DNA from: Chloroflexota bacterium
Lineage (GTDB): Bacteria; Chloroflexota; Ktedonobacteria; Ktedonobacterales; JADMIN01
Length of the DNA: 64,000 bases
Direction: 5' to 3'
Assembly: GCA_021323855.1 (NCBI GenBank)
Contig: JAJPKE010000035.1
Coordinates: forward strand, 62,001 to 126,000
The translations under genes were made by a program, and so were the position numbers. Positions 1 to 8,520 of the stretch are shown here, piece by piece. Below the pieces are notes generated by a model. It ran no database searches and was not told where the DNA came from. It saw nothing but the letters and a program-made list of their open reading frames with translations. Numbering within the stretch: the stretch's first letter is position 1; the number at the start of each line of letters is the position of its first letter.

Positions 1-418
1 CTTCGTCATCGCTGCCGCCCTCGAAGGCAATAGGAATGCCAAAAATCTTGCGAGTACGCGCACGCCGGCGCAGGTGATCCATGCAGAGATTGGTGGCGAT
101 GCGATAGAGCCAGGGGCGCAGACGAGCGGCGTCGCGTAGCTGTTCTAGACGGCAGTGGACACGAATGAAGACTTCTTGGGTCACGTCGTCGGCATCTTCC
201 TGGTTTCCCAGCAACCGGAAGGCATAGCTATGGATCGCGGCGCTGAACTGGACATATGCGTCGGTCAGGAGCGCTTCGGCCTGCGCATCTGCGGCAGCTC
301 TCTCGGCAGGCTCCATCTCGTCGGCGCTGGTGATCTCCTGGTCGTCGTTATTCACTATAAGGCCGCCAGGAAATGTGAGCGCCGGGACGACCAATACACC
401 ATTGGCATCCAGCCTCAT
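1..418 (-). CDS. ECF-type RNA polymerase sigma factor (partial)
   Basis: N-terminal part of an extracytoplasmic-function sigma-70 factor; the rest lies beyond the left edge. The visible protein contains region 2: a helix with FSAAIHSYAFRLLGN, then EDADDVTQEVFIRV (the conserved D-[AV]-[ED]-D-x-x-Q-x-[AV]-F element), then RPWLYRIATNLCMDHLRRRAR, the region 2.4-like segment that reads the -10 element. The ATG at 418 follows an AGGTGG ribosome binding site four bases upstream; a GTG further in (about 355) would give a shorter N-terminus. Members of this family redirect RNA polymerase to a small regulon and are usually controlled by an anti-sigma factor, which would be encoded off the window. The class is certain; regulon and subfamily cannot be told. 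Confidence 0.9.
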   Translation of the reverse strand, partial: MRLDANGVLVVPALTFPGGLIVNNDDQEITSADEMEPAERAAADAQAEALLTDAYVQFSAAIHSYAFRLLGNQEDADDVTQEVFIRVHCRLEQLRDAARLRPWLYRIATNLCMDHLRRRARTRKIFGIPIAFEGGSDDE

Positions 419-593
419 TACCACCTGCCACTCTCTTCATTGACCATGCCTGGAAGCGTCGCGGTTCTGGCGCTTTCAGCAGGTAAGACGTTGGAGTGGC
501 GCTAGATTTACAACCCTCTCCATTGATTATGATGCACAACGGGGACCCAGAGCAGAAGGAATATTGCGCATTCAGAGCGCAAGGCATCCTATA

Positions 594-2318
594 TCATGGC
601 ATCGTCGGATGGCCGTGGTGTGTCTCGTGGTTTGCTTCATGGTTGCGCGGGGTTGCGCTGCTCTCTGAGATGGCCGTCGTGTGTGCAGCGTTTGCCGTGT
701 TTGCGGCGTTTGCGGTACTCGTCGCTTCGTGCCGCGAACGACGTCTGCTGGCGGCGCGTGCCTCTGCCTTGCTCCATCGCTCTTGCTCGCCGCTCTGCTC
801 CGTCAGTGACGTATTGCTGGATTGGCCGTCATTGGTTGCCGTTGCCGCTGACTTCTCGGCCTCTCCTGATTCCATCGCCGCCAGGAAGGTGCGCGCCTCC
901 ACCTCGGCGCCCGCACGATCATCCGGGCTGAGCTTGCCATCAATGACCAGCCCCAGCAGGTGTTCTTTGAGCGGACGGAGCCAGGGACCGGGTCCGCGCC
1001 CAAACAACTCCATCAGGTCATTGCCGTCGAGCGGACTCTTCAGCGGCACGCGCTCTGCCTCCTCGCGCAACCAGGCGCAGCGCCGCTCCAACTCGTCAAT
1101 GCGGGCAGTGGCGCGGCTCACCTTCTCCTGCCGGTAGCTGGTAATGTCGGCGCGCGAGAGGTCCAGGAGATCGGGCAGCGCATCGCCGGCCTCCAGCATC
1201 AGACGGCGCACCGCGCCATCCGTCCAATCCGGCAGGTAGGCATTGGCGCGCATGTGCATCCGTACCAGCAGCGTCACATGCTCGATGAAGGGGCGGTCAA
1301 ACTTGAGGCGGCGCAGGATGTCGCGCGCCATATATGCGCCGACATCCTCGTGCCCAAAGAAGTGGATTTTGCCGTCTTCGATGCTGCGCGTGCGAGGCTT
1401 GGCGATGTCATGCAGCAGACCGGCCCAGCGCGTCGCTGGGCGCGCTGGCGCGCGCTCGACCACCTTTAGCACATGGTCATAGACATCTTTGGAGCGCACA
1501 ACCGCCAGCGTAGCCTTCTGGCTGACACCGCGCAGTTCCAGCACTTCCGGCACGATGAACGGCATCAGACCCAGATCAACCAGCAGGCGAATGCCCAACG
1601 CCGGATGCGGCGTGACCAGCAGCTTGGTAAACTCATCGCGGATGCGTTCACGGCTGATTTTTTCGAGCGTCGCCGCCTGGCGCTGCATCGCGGCGAGCGT
1701 CGCCGGTTCAATCGTAAAGGCGAATTGCGCGGCAAAGCGTGCCGCGCGCAGCAGGCGCAACGGGTCTTCATCGAAGCGCCGTTCCGGGTCGTCGCCGACC
1801 GCGCGTATCAGGCCGCGCTCCAGGTCTTCGCGCCCGCCGTAGGGGTCCAGGATGTCGCCGCTGAGTGGGTCGCGCGCCATCGCGTTGATGGTGAAGTCGC
1901 GGCGTAGCAGGTCTTCCTCCAGCGTATCGCCGAAAGTGACTTCAGGCTTGCGCGAGGCCGGATCGTAGCGGTCGCTGCGATAGGTGGTGATCTCCACCAC
2001 ATCAATATCCGGCGCGCCAGCCGCCACCACCGCCGACGGTTCCGGACTGGCGGATTCGGTAGTGGCAATTGCGGCGCTCTCCTGCCTGGGATAGTGCAGC
2101 CGCACGGTGCCGAACTGCTCGCCCACTGTCACAATCGCCAGCGGATGTGTCTGCGCTGCCAAACGCTTGATGTCGTCCGGTCGCGCGTTGGTGGTCAGGT
2201 CTACATCCGCCGACGCGTCGCGTCGCAGCAGCAGATCGCGGACTGTGCCGCCAACCATATAGAGATCATAGCCCTGGTCGCGGAACTGCCGCGCGAGGGT
2301 CAAGAGTATATCTAGCAT
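594..2318 (-). CDS. cca: CCA tRNA nucleotidyltransferase with HD domain
   Basis: Class II tRNA nucleotidyltransferase / poly(A) polymerase-type protein that adds or repairs the 3' CCA end of tRNA. The head domain has GGTVRDLLL (residues 23-31) and the metal-binding DVD (38-40), then EEDLLRRDFTINAMA and the neck motif RRFDEDPLRLLRAARFAAQF. An HD domain follows, with LLHDIAKPRT near residue 300. The head carries a low-complexity insertion (about residues 82-102, Ala/Ser/Glu rich) just before the DIDVVEITTYR strand. The last 60 or so residues are an Ala/Thr/His-rich tail, probably disordered, which family members usually lack. Length 574 residues, longer than typical enzymes of 400-480. The function is secure; whether it adds A and C or only one of them cannot be decided here. 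Confidence 0.93.
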   Translation of the reverse strand: MLDILLTLARQFRDQGYDLYMVGGTVRDLLLRRDASADVDLTTNARPDDIKRLAAQTHPLAIVTVGEQFGTVRLHYPRQESAAIATTESASPEPSAVVAAGAPDIDVVEITTYRSDRYDPASRKPEVTFGDTLEEDLLRRDFTINAMARDPLSGDILDPYGGREDLERGLIRAVGDDPERRFDEDPLRLLRAARFAAQFAFTIEPATLAAMQRQAATLEKISRERIRDEFTKLLVTPHPALGIRLLVDLGLMPFIVPEVLELRGVSQKATLAVVRSKDVYDHVLKVVERAPARPATRWAGLLHDIAKPRTRSIEDGKIHFFGHEDVGAYMARDILRRLKFDRPFIEHVTLLVRMHMRANAYLPDWTDGAVRRLMLEAGDALPDLLDLSRADITSYRQEKVSRATARIDELERRCAWLREEAERVPLKSPLDGNDLMELFGRGPGPWLRPLKEHLLGLVIDGKLSPDDRAGAEVEARTFLAAMESGEAEKSAATATNDGQSSNTSLTEQSGEQERWSKAEARAASRRRSRHEATSTANAANTANAAHTTAISESSATPRNHEANHETHHGHPTMP

Positions 2319-2400
2319 CGGGCCAAACTTCTTGGATGAGTGCCTTGTGTTCCATGAATACCGGCATCGCCTGGGATCATAGACATCGAGACGGAGAGCG

Positions 2401-3324
2401 TTACGCCTGCGGTTTATGTCGCATGATCCAATCCGCTATGTCGTCATCGAGCACCGAGCGGCCTGGCTCGAACTCGAAATCATGAGCAAAGTTGGGATAG
2501 GTCTTCCAGGTTTTGTCTTTGCTGCCAAGCTGCTCATAGCATTTGCGCGTTGCCGCCTGCACCAGCGTGGCGTCGCCTTCCGTCTGGATGACCAGCGCCG
2601 GTGTGCGCACCTTACGCGCCTGCGCCAGCACACGCGACCGCAGCAGCGTCACCTGATAGAGAAACGATTCGCTCTGGTTGCGCACCCAATACGTATCGTC
2701 ATTGAGCATGCGCACAGCATCGGGAATCAACGTCATCTCGTCGGTGCTGGGCTTGCGCATAAACAGCCGCTCCGAGCCGCGCATGCCGCCGGTGACGACG
2801 CGCAGCAGCGCCGCCGGTTTCACTTTGATCGCATCTTTGATCCACGGGTTGAGCAGAATCAACCCGCTGAGCAGCGATTGCTCACGCGCGGCATCGGCGG
2901 CTGCGGTGTAGATGGCGAAAATCCCACCCATGCTGTGCCCGGCCAGGAACAGCGGCGCGTCTGGATGCTGCTCACGCACATGCGCCAGGAACCGCTGGAT
3001 GTCCTCCACATAAACGATGCCATGCTGCACATGCCCGCGCGGACCCTCCGAACGCCCGAAAGCGCGGTGGTCGTCCATATAGACCGTCAACCCGCGCGCA
3101 TTCAGTTCGTTGCCCAGGTCAATGAACCAGCCGGTATGCGCGCCGAGGCCGTGCAGATAGACGACCACGGGAGCCGTCGCATCGGCTGCGCGCCAGTAGC
3201 GGAAGAACACCTTCGTGCCGTCGGCCATCGCCAGCGTATCGGTTCCATAGACGCCGCCCGCTGCCGCCTGCGGTGTTCCCCAATCGCCGACGTTCTCTGA
3301 ACTGTAGGCAACCTCTGTTCCCAT
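2401..3324 (-). CDS. Alpha/beta hydrolase, monoacylglycerol lipase-like
   Basis: Serine hydrolase of the alpha/beta fold, 307 residues. The oxyanion-hole motif is HGLGAHTGWF (from residue 58). The nucleophile elbow is GHSMGG with the catalytic Ser at 131. A TEGDATLV stretch offers the acid and NFAHDFEFEP the catalytic His. The segment DHRAFGRSEGPRGHV is typical of the lysophospholipase / monoacylglycerol lipase branch (Hydrolase_4). No signal peptide, so the enzyme is probably cytosolic. The ATG at 3324 follows GAAGGGAGC at good spacing. The gene stands alone between cca and an unrelated unknown gene. The substrate is inferred only from the family; an esterase on other small esters is equally possible. 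Confidence 0.85.
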   Translation of the reverse strand: MGTEVAYSSENVGDWGTPQAAAGGVYGTDTLAMADGTKVFFRYWRAADATAPVVVYLHGLGAHTGWFIDLGNELNARGLTVYMDDHRAFGRSEGPRGHVQHGIVYVEDIQRFLAHVREQHPDAPLFLAGHSMGGIFAIYTAAADAAREQSLLSGLILLNPWIKDAIKVKPAALLRVVTGGMRGSERLFMRKPSTDEMTLIPDAVRMLNDDTYWVRNQSESFLYQVTLLRSRVLAQARKVRTPALVIQTEGDATLVQAATRKCYEQLGSKDKTWKTYPNFAHDFEFEPGRSVLDDDIADWIMRHKPQA

Positions 3325-3501
3325 AGCCTGCCGCTCCCTTCCGTTCTGCCGGATCTACGACGCATCGCCGCTGATGTGCATGATGTGCGCTATTCTAGCA
3401 TGCTCGCTGGCGCGAAACAATACAACCTACCAGCGAGCATCTCAGGATATCCCAGGAAACGGTCTGCTACAAGGAGTCTAGCGCCACTGCTTGTTACTAT
3501 G

Positions 3502-4983
3502 TTACTGCGCGCTCGCCACCTGCGCGTCTATCGCCTCGTTTACGCGGTCGGCCAGCCGGCGTCCGCTATCCAGTTCACAGGCCAGACGCAGAGCCGCCGT
3601 GAGCAGCGCATTTTGTCCACCAGCAGCGAGGGCTGGTGGCAGCATCAGATATTCCTCGATGGCAGCGGCAGCCAGCGTCAGCGGATAGAACTCTTGCGTT
3701 CCGGCTGCGGGGAAATCACGGCTGGCGGCGACACTGCCGATGATGCCAGCCAATGCGCGCACCGGATGCCCCATTTGCAGGTAGCGCCGCGCAACTGCTA
3801 GCGCGCTGGCGGTATCACCCTCGCGCACCTGCTGTTCCAGTGTCCGCAACATGCTGGCGGCAATCAGTCCGCCGACCGGCGCGGAGACGGCAGCGCGTGC
3901 GCCGCGTTCGAGCGCAGCCGCATTGCCAGCGGGGCGCACCGCATTCACAGCGCAGGCAGCCGTATAGAGCAACGGCCAGATTTCCTGGTTCTGTGTCTGC
4001 GTGGTGGCGACATGCACCGAGTGGGCATAGTGTAATACCTGTGCCTGGCGCTTCAGCCCTTCGCTATCGCCCGGAGCAACGCTATTGACCTGTTCCGCCG
4101 CCGCCAGCGCGATACCAGCCGCGACGCCCATCGGTGTTGCGCCGTTACGCAGGGCTTGTAGCGTCGCGTCGCAGGCCGCCTGTGCATCGCCAGCGACCAG
4201 CGCCTGCTGGAACGCCGGTCCGGCAGCCTCCTCTTTAGGTATCGAGAGGCGTGTGCGCAGCCAGCCGAGGCCGTGGCCCTCGGCCTGCGCATAGGCGCGT
4301 GCAGCAGCCTCCACCGGCGTTCCAGGGGCGGCGTCCACCATCAGCGGCGTAAACCAGTAAATGAACGCCGGCAGCCGGTCGCCCCATTCCGCCATATCCA
4401 GCACACGGCTCCCCGCCACCGCAAAGCAGAGCGGCTTGCCACCCTCTGGATAGCGCAGGTCGAGCGCGGCGTAAATCGCCGTCAGCAGGTTGCGATAATC
4501 GGTGCCGGTCGCGTAGTAGCCGAGCAAGATGCGCTGCGCGTTCTGCACGTCGTGCGCTGCCACTGCGTCACGCAGCATGCCCAGCGGACCGTCTTTGTGC
4601 TTCACATCGCGCGGCACCAGCGGCTCTGGCAGCGACGGGTGCGGCTCCGGCAGTCCCTTCTTCAACTGATCTTTCACCGCCATGAAACCCTGCACTAGCG
4701 GCAACGCAGGCGCAAGCTGGCGTCGCTCGTCCGCGCCGGGTTCCGGGCCAATCGGAATCGCGCGCATCCATTCCGCAATGCGCCCGCAGAAGGAGAAGGC
4801 AGCGAGCGCGTAGCCATCGCCACCACCCCAGGCGGCGGGAATCCCCACGCGCGCAGCCAGCTTTGCCGGTGGAACCTTCTGCGACCCCAGCAGGCGCAAC
4901 GTTTCGCGGATGACGCGCGACTCATCGCCTGCGGTAATGCCATCGAGCAGATCGGTGATATCTGCTGTGACGAGTGTTGCCAT
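3502..4983 (-). CDS. Conserved-looking helical protein of unknown function
   Basis: 493-residue protein rich in Ala, Leu and Gln with long amphipathic helices and no signal peptide or membrane segment. It reads as an all-helical repeat-like protein; scattered aromatic and His positions such as QVLHYAHSVHVATT and LLGYYATGTDYRN look conserved in style but I cannot assign a family. The middle part (about 150-230) resembles helical domains sometimes found attached to Rieske-type proteins, but no Rieske Cys/His motif is present here. An AAGGAG box lies 13 bases before the ATG at 4983. The next gene upstream on the same strand ends only 59 bases away, so the two may be cotranscribed. That a gene is here is well supported by length and codon pattern. 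Confidence 0.7.
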   Translation of the reverse strand: MATLVTADITDLLDGITAGDESRVIRETLRLLGSQKVPPAKLAARVGIPAAWGGGDGYALAAFSFCGRIAEWMRAIPIGPEPGADERRQLAPALPLVQGFMAVKDQLKKGLPEPHPSLPEPLVPRDVKHKDGPLGMLRDAVAAHDVQNAQRILLGYYATGTDYRNLLTAIYAALDLRYPEGGKPLCFAVAGSRVLDMAEWGDRLPAFIYWFTPLMVDAAPGTPVEAAARAYAQAEGHGLGWLRTRLSIPKEEAAGPAFQQALVAGDAQAACDATLQALRNGATPMGVAAGIALAAAEQVNSVAPGDSEGLKRQAQVLHYAHSVHVATTQTQNQEIWPLLYTAACAVNAVRPAGNAAALERGARAAVSAPVGGLIAASMLRTLEQQVREGDTASALAVARRYLQMGHPVRALAGIIGSVAASRDFPAAGTQEFYPLTLAAAAIEEYLMLPPALAAGGQNALLTAALRLACELDSGRRLADRVNEAIDAQVASAQ

Positions 4984-5042
4984 AGGACGTGCGTTACTCC
5001 TTGTATAGTATTTCTATGGTATGGATGAATGACGGTTTAACG

Positions 5043-5843
5043 TCAGTTGCCTGCGTGCTGCTCGCCGTCGAGCAGCGCGCGTATCTCGCCCTCGATTGGC
5101 GGGATATCGGCGTATTCTTCGTCCGCGAGCTTGTAGGCGCGCTGGATATATAGCTGAGCCAGCCGCGAGCCGGTGGTGTCCGTGCGCAGCGCCGCGTCTA
5201 TCAACTGGTTGGCGCGATACTTCTCCGGCAGGGTGCGCGCAATCCGCCGCATGGACTGCGTGACTTCATCCAGCAGGCGTTTGTCGTGGCCATCTATGGC
5301 ATAGCGCGCCTGCCCCACCATCCGCGCGAGGTCCGCCAGCCGGTCGCGCTCGGAGAGGACTTCCGCCAGCACATCCTCGACATTGAGATCATCGAGCGGC
5401 GTGTTGTTCGCCGTCTCGGTGGAAGACGAAGACGGCGCGACCTGTGGCCACTCCTGCATATATTCGACGAACATCTGCGCGTAGGACTGGCAGGCTTCGG
5501 CGGCATAGGTCATGCGCTGGCCGTCGTCCGAGATGAAAACGGTGCCGATGTTGCAGAGATCATCGCCACGGCGCTCCGCCAGCAGCCGCAACTGTGCGAG
5601 CGCAGGCGCATCTTCGAGAATCGGTGGAATCGGCACGGCGCTGGTGGCGTCCGGGTCCTGCAATCCCTCCATTGGCAATTGGCCGGAGAGCATTGGCGGC
5701 AGGAACTTGCCTATCGAAAATTGTATGGGCAAGACAACGCAATACGTTGCCAGTACGCGATTGGGATCATTGCCAGCGCGGGCATAAATAATGGCATGGC
5801 CGCGTGGCGCCCGAGGATCACCCAGGTCAAAGCTCAGGAGCAT
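5043..5843 (-). CDS. Unknown protein, possible partner of the downstream gene
   Basis: 266-residue soluble protein that I do not recognise. The N-terminal half (to about residue 125) looks mixed alpha/beta, with strands such as HAIIYARAG and VLATYCVVLPIQF and a central DDLCNIGTVFISDDGQRMTY. The C-terminal half (about 160-260) is helical and charged and contains ARTLPEKYRANQLIDAAL. The ATG at 5843 is chosen because AGGAGGGCAGGT sits directly upstream; an in-frame start nine codons earlier has no ribosome binding site. It precedes the 493-residue unknown gene with a 59-base gap, suggesting an operon. A role cannot be proposed from the sequence. Confidence 0.65.
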   Translation of the reverse strand: MLLSFDLGDPRAPRGHAIIYARAGNDPNRVLATYCVVLPIQFSIGKFLPPMLSGQLPMEGLQDPDATSAVPIPPILEDAPALAQLRLLAERRGDDLCNIGTVFISDDGQRMTYAAEACQSYAQMFVEYMQEWPQVAPSSSSTETANNTPLDDLNVEDVLAEVLSERDRLADLARMVGQARYAIDGHDKRLLDEVTQSMRRIARTLPEKYRANQLIDAALRTDTTGSRLAQLYIQRAYKLADEEYADIPPIEGEIRALLDGEQHAGN

Positions 5844-5999
5844 ACCTGCCCTCCTCATCTTGCAAGGCATTGTGTGGCTGTTGCATGGCGCGTTTCGCGG
5901 CGCATCGAGGCCGCACTCCTCAACATGGTATCATATCGTTACCGCCGTCTCCATGCAAGCGCATGCGGGCGGCTGAACCTGCATAGATTTGGATACATC

Positions 6000-6692
6000 A
6001 TGCTGTTTCTCTTCGATATTGATGGAACGCTGCTGCGACGCATGCCGCCTGCGCATCGTCTGGCGCTCTGTGACGCCGCCGCAACGGTTTTTGGTGTGCA
6101 ACTGAGCACGCCTGACCTGGGGCAGACCGCTGGCATGACGGATAGCGCCATCACCTGGCGGATGTTGCGCGCGGCTGGTGTGCCAGACGCTACCATTGCT
6201 GAGGGGTTGCCAGCTTTCTTCACCGTCGCTGCCGATGCCTATGAGCGCCATGTCCCCAATGATCTGCGCCCGTATCACACGCCGCACGCCCAACCGGCGC
6301 TGGAGCGGCTGGCCGGACTCGGCGCGCACCTCGGCCTCGTCACCGGCAATATCCGCCGCGTCGCCTGGACCAAGCTGCGCGCCGCCGGATTGGCTGACTA
6401 CTTCATTGATGGTGGCTTCGGTGATGAGGCATCCGAACGCGAGAAGCTGCCACCGCTGGCGCTGGCCCGCATGGAGGATGCCTGCGCCCGCACCTTCGCG
6501 CCGGAGATGGTCTTTGTGGTGGGCGATACACCTGCGGATGTCGCCTGCGGCGCGGCCTGCGGTCTGCGCACGGTCGCCGTTGCCACCGGCCCTATCCATT
6601 CGCTCGCAGAACTCCGCGACGCCGGAGCTGACTATGCCTTCGAGGACCTGAGCGGCCTGACGACGCTGGAATTGGAAAACCCCCACCCCTAA
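6000..6692 (+). CDS. HAD-superfamily phosphatase (phosphoglycolate phosphatase-like)
   Basis: 230-residue haloacid-dehalogenase-type hydrolase. Motif I is DIDGT at residues 6-10 (nucleophile and acid/base Asp), motif II is GLVTGN, motif III is the Lys in AWTKLRAAGL, and motif IV is VVGDTPADVACG. The helical cap between motifs I and II suggests a subclass I enzyme acting on small phosphate esters. The open frame extends far upstream, but that is shadow sequence opposite another gene; the ATG at 6000 places motif I where the family expects it, though the ribosome binding site is weak. The last residues, NPHP, and the TAA stop are encoded by the left arm of a dispersed GC-rich repeat, and the facing Nudix gene ends the same way. 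The natural substrate is unknown. Confidence 0.88.
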   Translation: MLFLFDIDGTLLRRMPPAHRLALCDAAATVFGVQLSTPDLGQTAGMTDSAITWRMLRAAGVPDATIAEGLPAFFTVAADAYERHVPNDLRPYHTPHAQPALERLAGLGAHLGLVTGNIRRVAWTKLRAAGLADYFIDGGFGDEASEREKLPPLALARMEDACARTFAPEMVFVVGDTPADVACGAACGLRTVAVATGPIHSLAELRDAGADYAFEDLSGLTTLELENPHP

Positions 6693-6720
6693 CCCCTCCC
6701 CCGTGCGCGGGAGAGGGGAA
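6680..6720 (+). repeat. Dispersed GC-rich palindromic repeat, left arm
   Basis: A 41-base sequence that recurs as a perfect inverted copy at 6861-6901. It contains a hairpin-forming core around CCCCCGTGCGCGGGAGAGGGG and encodes the last codons and TAA stop of the HAD phosphatase gene. Related copies occur at 6819-6853, 13882-13930 and 47695-47760, so it belongs to a REP-like dispersed family. Confidence 0.85.
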
Positions 6721-6774
6721 TGCAGGCATGCCGGCAGGTGAAATTGCGCCTGGCTAGCATACTCGCAGCAAAAT

Positions 6775-6791
6775 CTGCCTCCGCAGGTTCG
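6775..6791 (+). repeat. Fragment of a second dispersed repeat
   Basis: The 17 bases ctgcctccgcaggttcg here are identical to the reverse complement of 19960-19976. Both lie in non-coding DNA with similar flanks (cgcag.. on one side, a purine-rich tract on the other), so this is a partial copy of a second repeat family nested between two copies of the first. Confidence 0.55.
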
Positions 6792-6818
6792 GAGCTGGCA
6801 CATGCGCCCGCCCGCGCT

Positions 6819-6853
6819 CCCCTCTCCTCGCGGGAGAGGGGCCGGGGGTGAGG
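6819..6853 (+). repeat. Dispersed GC-rich palindromic repeat, middle copy
   Basis: A hairpin-like copy (CCCCTCTC stem, loop around CTCGC, GAGAGGGG stem) followed by ccgggggtgagg. Bases 6834-6853 are the exact reverse complement of 47695-47714. With the two arms at 6680-6720 and 6861-6901 it forms a three-copy cluster that may act as a bidirectional transcription stop between convergent genes. Confidence 0.75.
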
Positions 6854-6860
6854 ATTCTGG

Positions 6861-6901
6861 TTCCCCTCTCCCGCGCACGGGGGAGGGGTTAGGGGTGGGG
6901 G
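6861..6901 (-). repeat. Dispersed GC-rich palindromic repeat, right arm
   Basis: Perfect inverted copy of 6680-6720. Read on the minus strand it gives the final PHP residues and the TAA stop of the Nudix gene. The 33 bases 6856-6888 are identical in direct orientation to 13882-13914 inside ecfA2. Confidence 0.85.
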
Positions 6902-7605
6902 CCATCTCCATGCAGCAACGTCCAGGCGCGCCAGATGCCCAGCACTGTCACCGAATTGCGTATCTCATTGCGCTGGCAGGCGGCGAATACCTCGCGGAGT
7001 GGACGGCGCTCGAGGGTCAGCGCCTCCGTCTCGTCCGGCTGCGGAATGCCTTGCCGTAGGTTCCTGGCGAGATAGATGTAGCTCGTCTGTGGTGAGACGC
7101 CAGGGGTGAGATAGTACGCGCCCAGCAAGTCCCAGCGGTCCGCCGTCAAGCCAGCCTCCTCCGCCAGTTCGCGTTGTGCGCTTGCCAGTGGCTCCTCATC
7201 GTCTTCCACCTTGCCGCTGGGAATTGACCACTCATAGCGTTGCAATGGATAGAGAAATGCGCCGACGAGATAGACGTGTTCCTCATCATCCAACGCGACA
7301 ATTGAGGCATTGTCGCCAGGATAGACCACGCCATAGATGCCGGGGTTGCCGTCCGGGCGGCGCACCGCGTATTCGACGACATGCAGCCACGGATTGCGAT
7401 ACATCTCACGCGCCGCCAATGTCCGCCAGGGACTCTCCGGCGCATCCTGCAGCGCGGCCAGCTTCTCCTCCATGCTCAACGCTTTGGATATTTTGGATAT
7501 ATCGCGTGCGTGCGGCTCGTTCCCGCCTGTCCGGTCGTTTTCTGCCATATGAAAAAAGCACTCTCTGTTCAATACTGGCCGCTCTGTTGCCGCGTGGCCA
7601 TTCAT
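6889..7605 (-). CDS. Nudix hydrolase, ADP-ribose pyrophosphatase-like
   Basis: 238-residue Nudix enzyme. The Nudix box runs from SGKVEDDEEPLASAQREL to AEEAGL and fits G-x5-E-x7-REU-x-EE-x-G-U, giving the metal-binding helix. The preceding YEWSIPSGKVE and the later YYLTPGVSPQTSYIYLA are typical of the ADP-ribose / nucleotide-sugar pyrophosphatase branch. The ATG at 7605 has GGAAGAG six bases upstream; ATGs at 7548 and 7473 are alternatives, and the first 45 residues look like a poorly ordered extension. The final three residues and stop codon come from a dispersed repeat. It converges on the HAD phosphatase, so the two are not cotranscribed. It probably clears nucleotide-diphosphate metabolites; exact substrate unknown. 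Confidence 0.88.
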   Translation of the reverse strand: MNGHAATERPVLNRECFFHMAENDRTGGNEPHARDISKISKALSMEEKLAALQDAPESPWRTLAAREMYRNPWLHVVEYAVRRPDGNPGIYGVVYPGDNASIVALDDEEHVYLVGAFLYPLQRYEWSIPSGKVEDDEEPLASAQRELAEEAGLTADRWDLLGAYYLTPGVSPQTSYIYLARNLRQGIPQPDETEALTLERRPLREVFAACQRNEIRNSVTVLGIWRAWTLLHGDGPHP

Positions 7606-7992
7606 GCGCGGCTCTTCCGTTATACTACGGCATCATATCGTAACAAACGCGCGTTGTCGCGGCGCACATCAGGAATTCCCTTCACCTCCTCCATCTCCTC
7701 TACTATCTGCCCCTCATTCGCTCATGGCGGGCACAGTCTTTGCAATCCTCTCTGACAACGCTCAGTCCGGCGTCGTTAGCAGATGATCGCCTGCCACACA
7801 AGCATGATCTACGCAAGGTGGCTCCACGCCGCATGGCCGGGTGGGCGCGGCGGAATTCACGTCCGCAAAACAGGAAAACGCACAGAAAAGCAGTATTCCA
7901 CTGGCGAGGAGCCACGCTACGGCAGGCAATATGGTTGAGGAACCGCAACAACGGTGGAATGGCGAGCAGCAAAGCAAAGGGGGCGAAAAGCC
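7606..7992. other. Divergent intergenic region, no convincing gene
   Basis: 387 bases between the divergent Nudix and TM2 genes. It must hold both promoters. Short open frames are present on both strands, but none has a ribosome binding site with protein-like composition. No clear palindrome or repeat is visible. Confidence 0.5.
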
Positions 7993-8241
7993 ATGTCTAC
8001 TATTGTCACAGAACGTTCGCCGCGCGATTGGCTGGCAACCTTACTGATGGCGATCTTCCTGGGGAGCTTTGGCGTGCAGAGCTTCTATAACGGGAAGATT
8101 CTGATTGGCATTCTGCAACTTCTCACAGTCGGTGGCTGTGGCATCTGGACCATCGTTGATATTGTATTGATTGCGACAAACAATTATCACGACGCGCAAG
8201 GGCGATTGGTGACATATACGCCATATACACCATATACGTAA
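7993..8241 (+). CDS. TM2-domain membrane protein
   Basis: 82-residue protein with two transmembrane helices. It matches the TM2 pattern: LATLLMAIFLGSFGVQSFYNGK, then IGILQLLTVGGCGIWTIVDIVLI, including the G-x-x-G-x-x-x-F-Y-x-G-x turn and the conserved ...G-x-W-x-x-x-D in helix 2. The ATG at 7993 follows AAAGGGGGCG; an earlier in-frame start would add 13 unlikely residues. The C-terminus is TYTPYTPYT, encoded by three copies of a 9-base unit (8212-8238). TM2 proteins are widespread small membrane proteins, often with undefined roles. The next gene is also a membrane protein but lies about 280 bases away. Confidence 0.85.
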   Translation: MSTIVTERSPRDWLATLLMAIFLGSFGVQSFYNGKILIGILQLLTVGGCGIWTIVDIVLIATNNYHDAQGRLVTYTPYTPYT

Positions 8242-8520
8242 CCATACATTTAGCGTCCAGGCGCGTGTATGAAGTGAGACATCATCAGGCAAGAGCAGGA
8301 AGGTGGGGCCAGCCTGCTCCTGGCGTGATGTGCCTTCTCGATTCTCTATTTTATGTGTTTCTTGTAGCGTAAGACCCCGACATCGGTAACACACTGGAAA
8401 TTGTCGGATATTGCTGAATTTTGTTGGTTTTTTGCCGGACATTGGCAGATTTTACAAGACCTCATGGAGGGCGCAGCATCTACCAATGAATGGAGAACGG
8501 ATGCAGGGGGTAAATCGCGC

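Noticed and set aside
594-2318. Many plus-strand ORFs opposite cca
   Set aside because: They are Arg/Cys/Ser-rich mirror frames of a high-GC gene with strong minus-strand family motifs.
5286-5999. Long upstream extension of the HAD-phosphatase reading frame
   Set aside because: It runs opposite the well-formed minus-strand gene at 5043-5843, and the family N-terminus begins exactly at the ATG at 6000.
7762-7977. Minus-strand 71-codon hydrophobic ORF
   Set aside because: No ribosome binding site, Cys-rich composition and overlap with the likely divergent promoter region.
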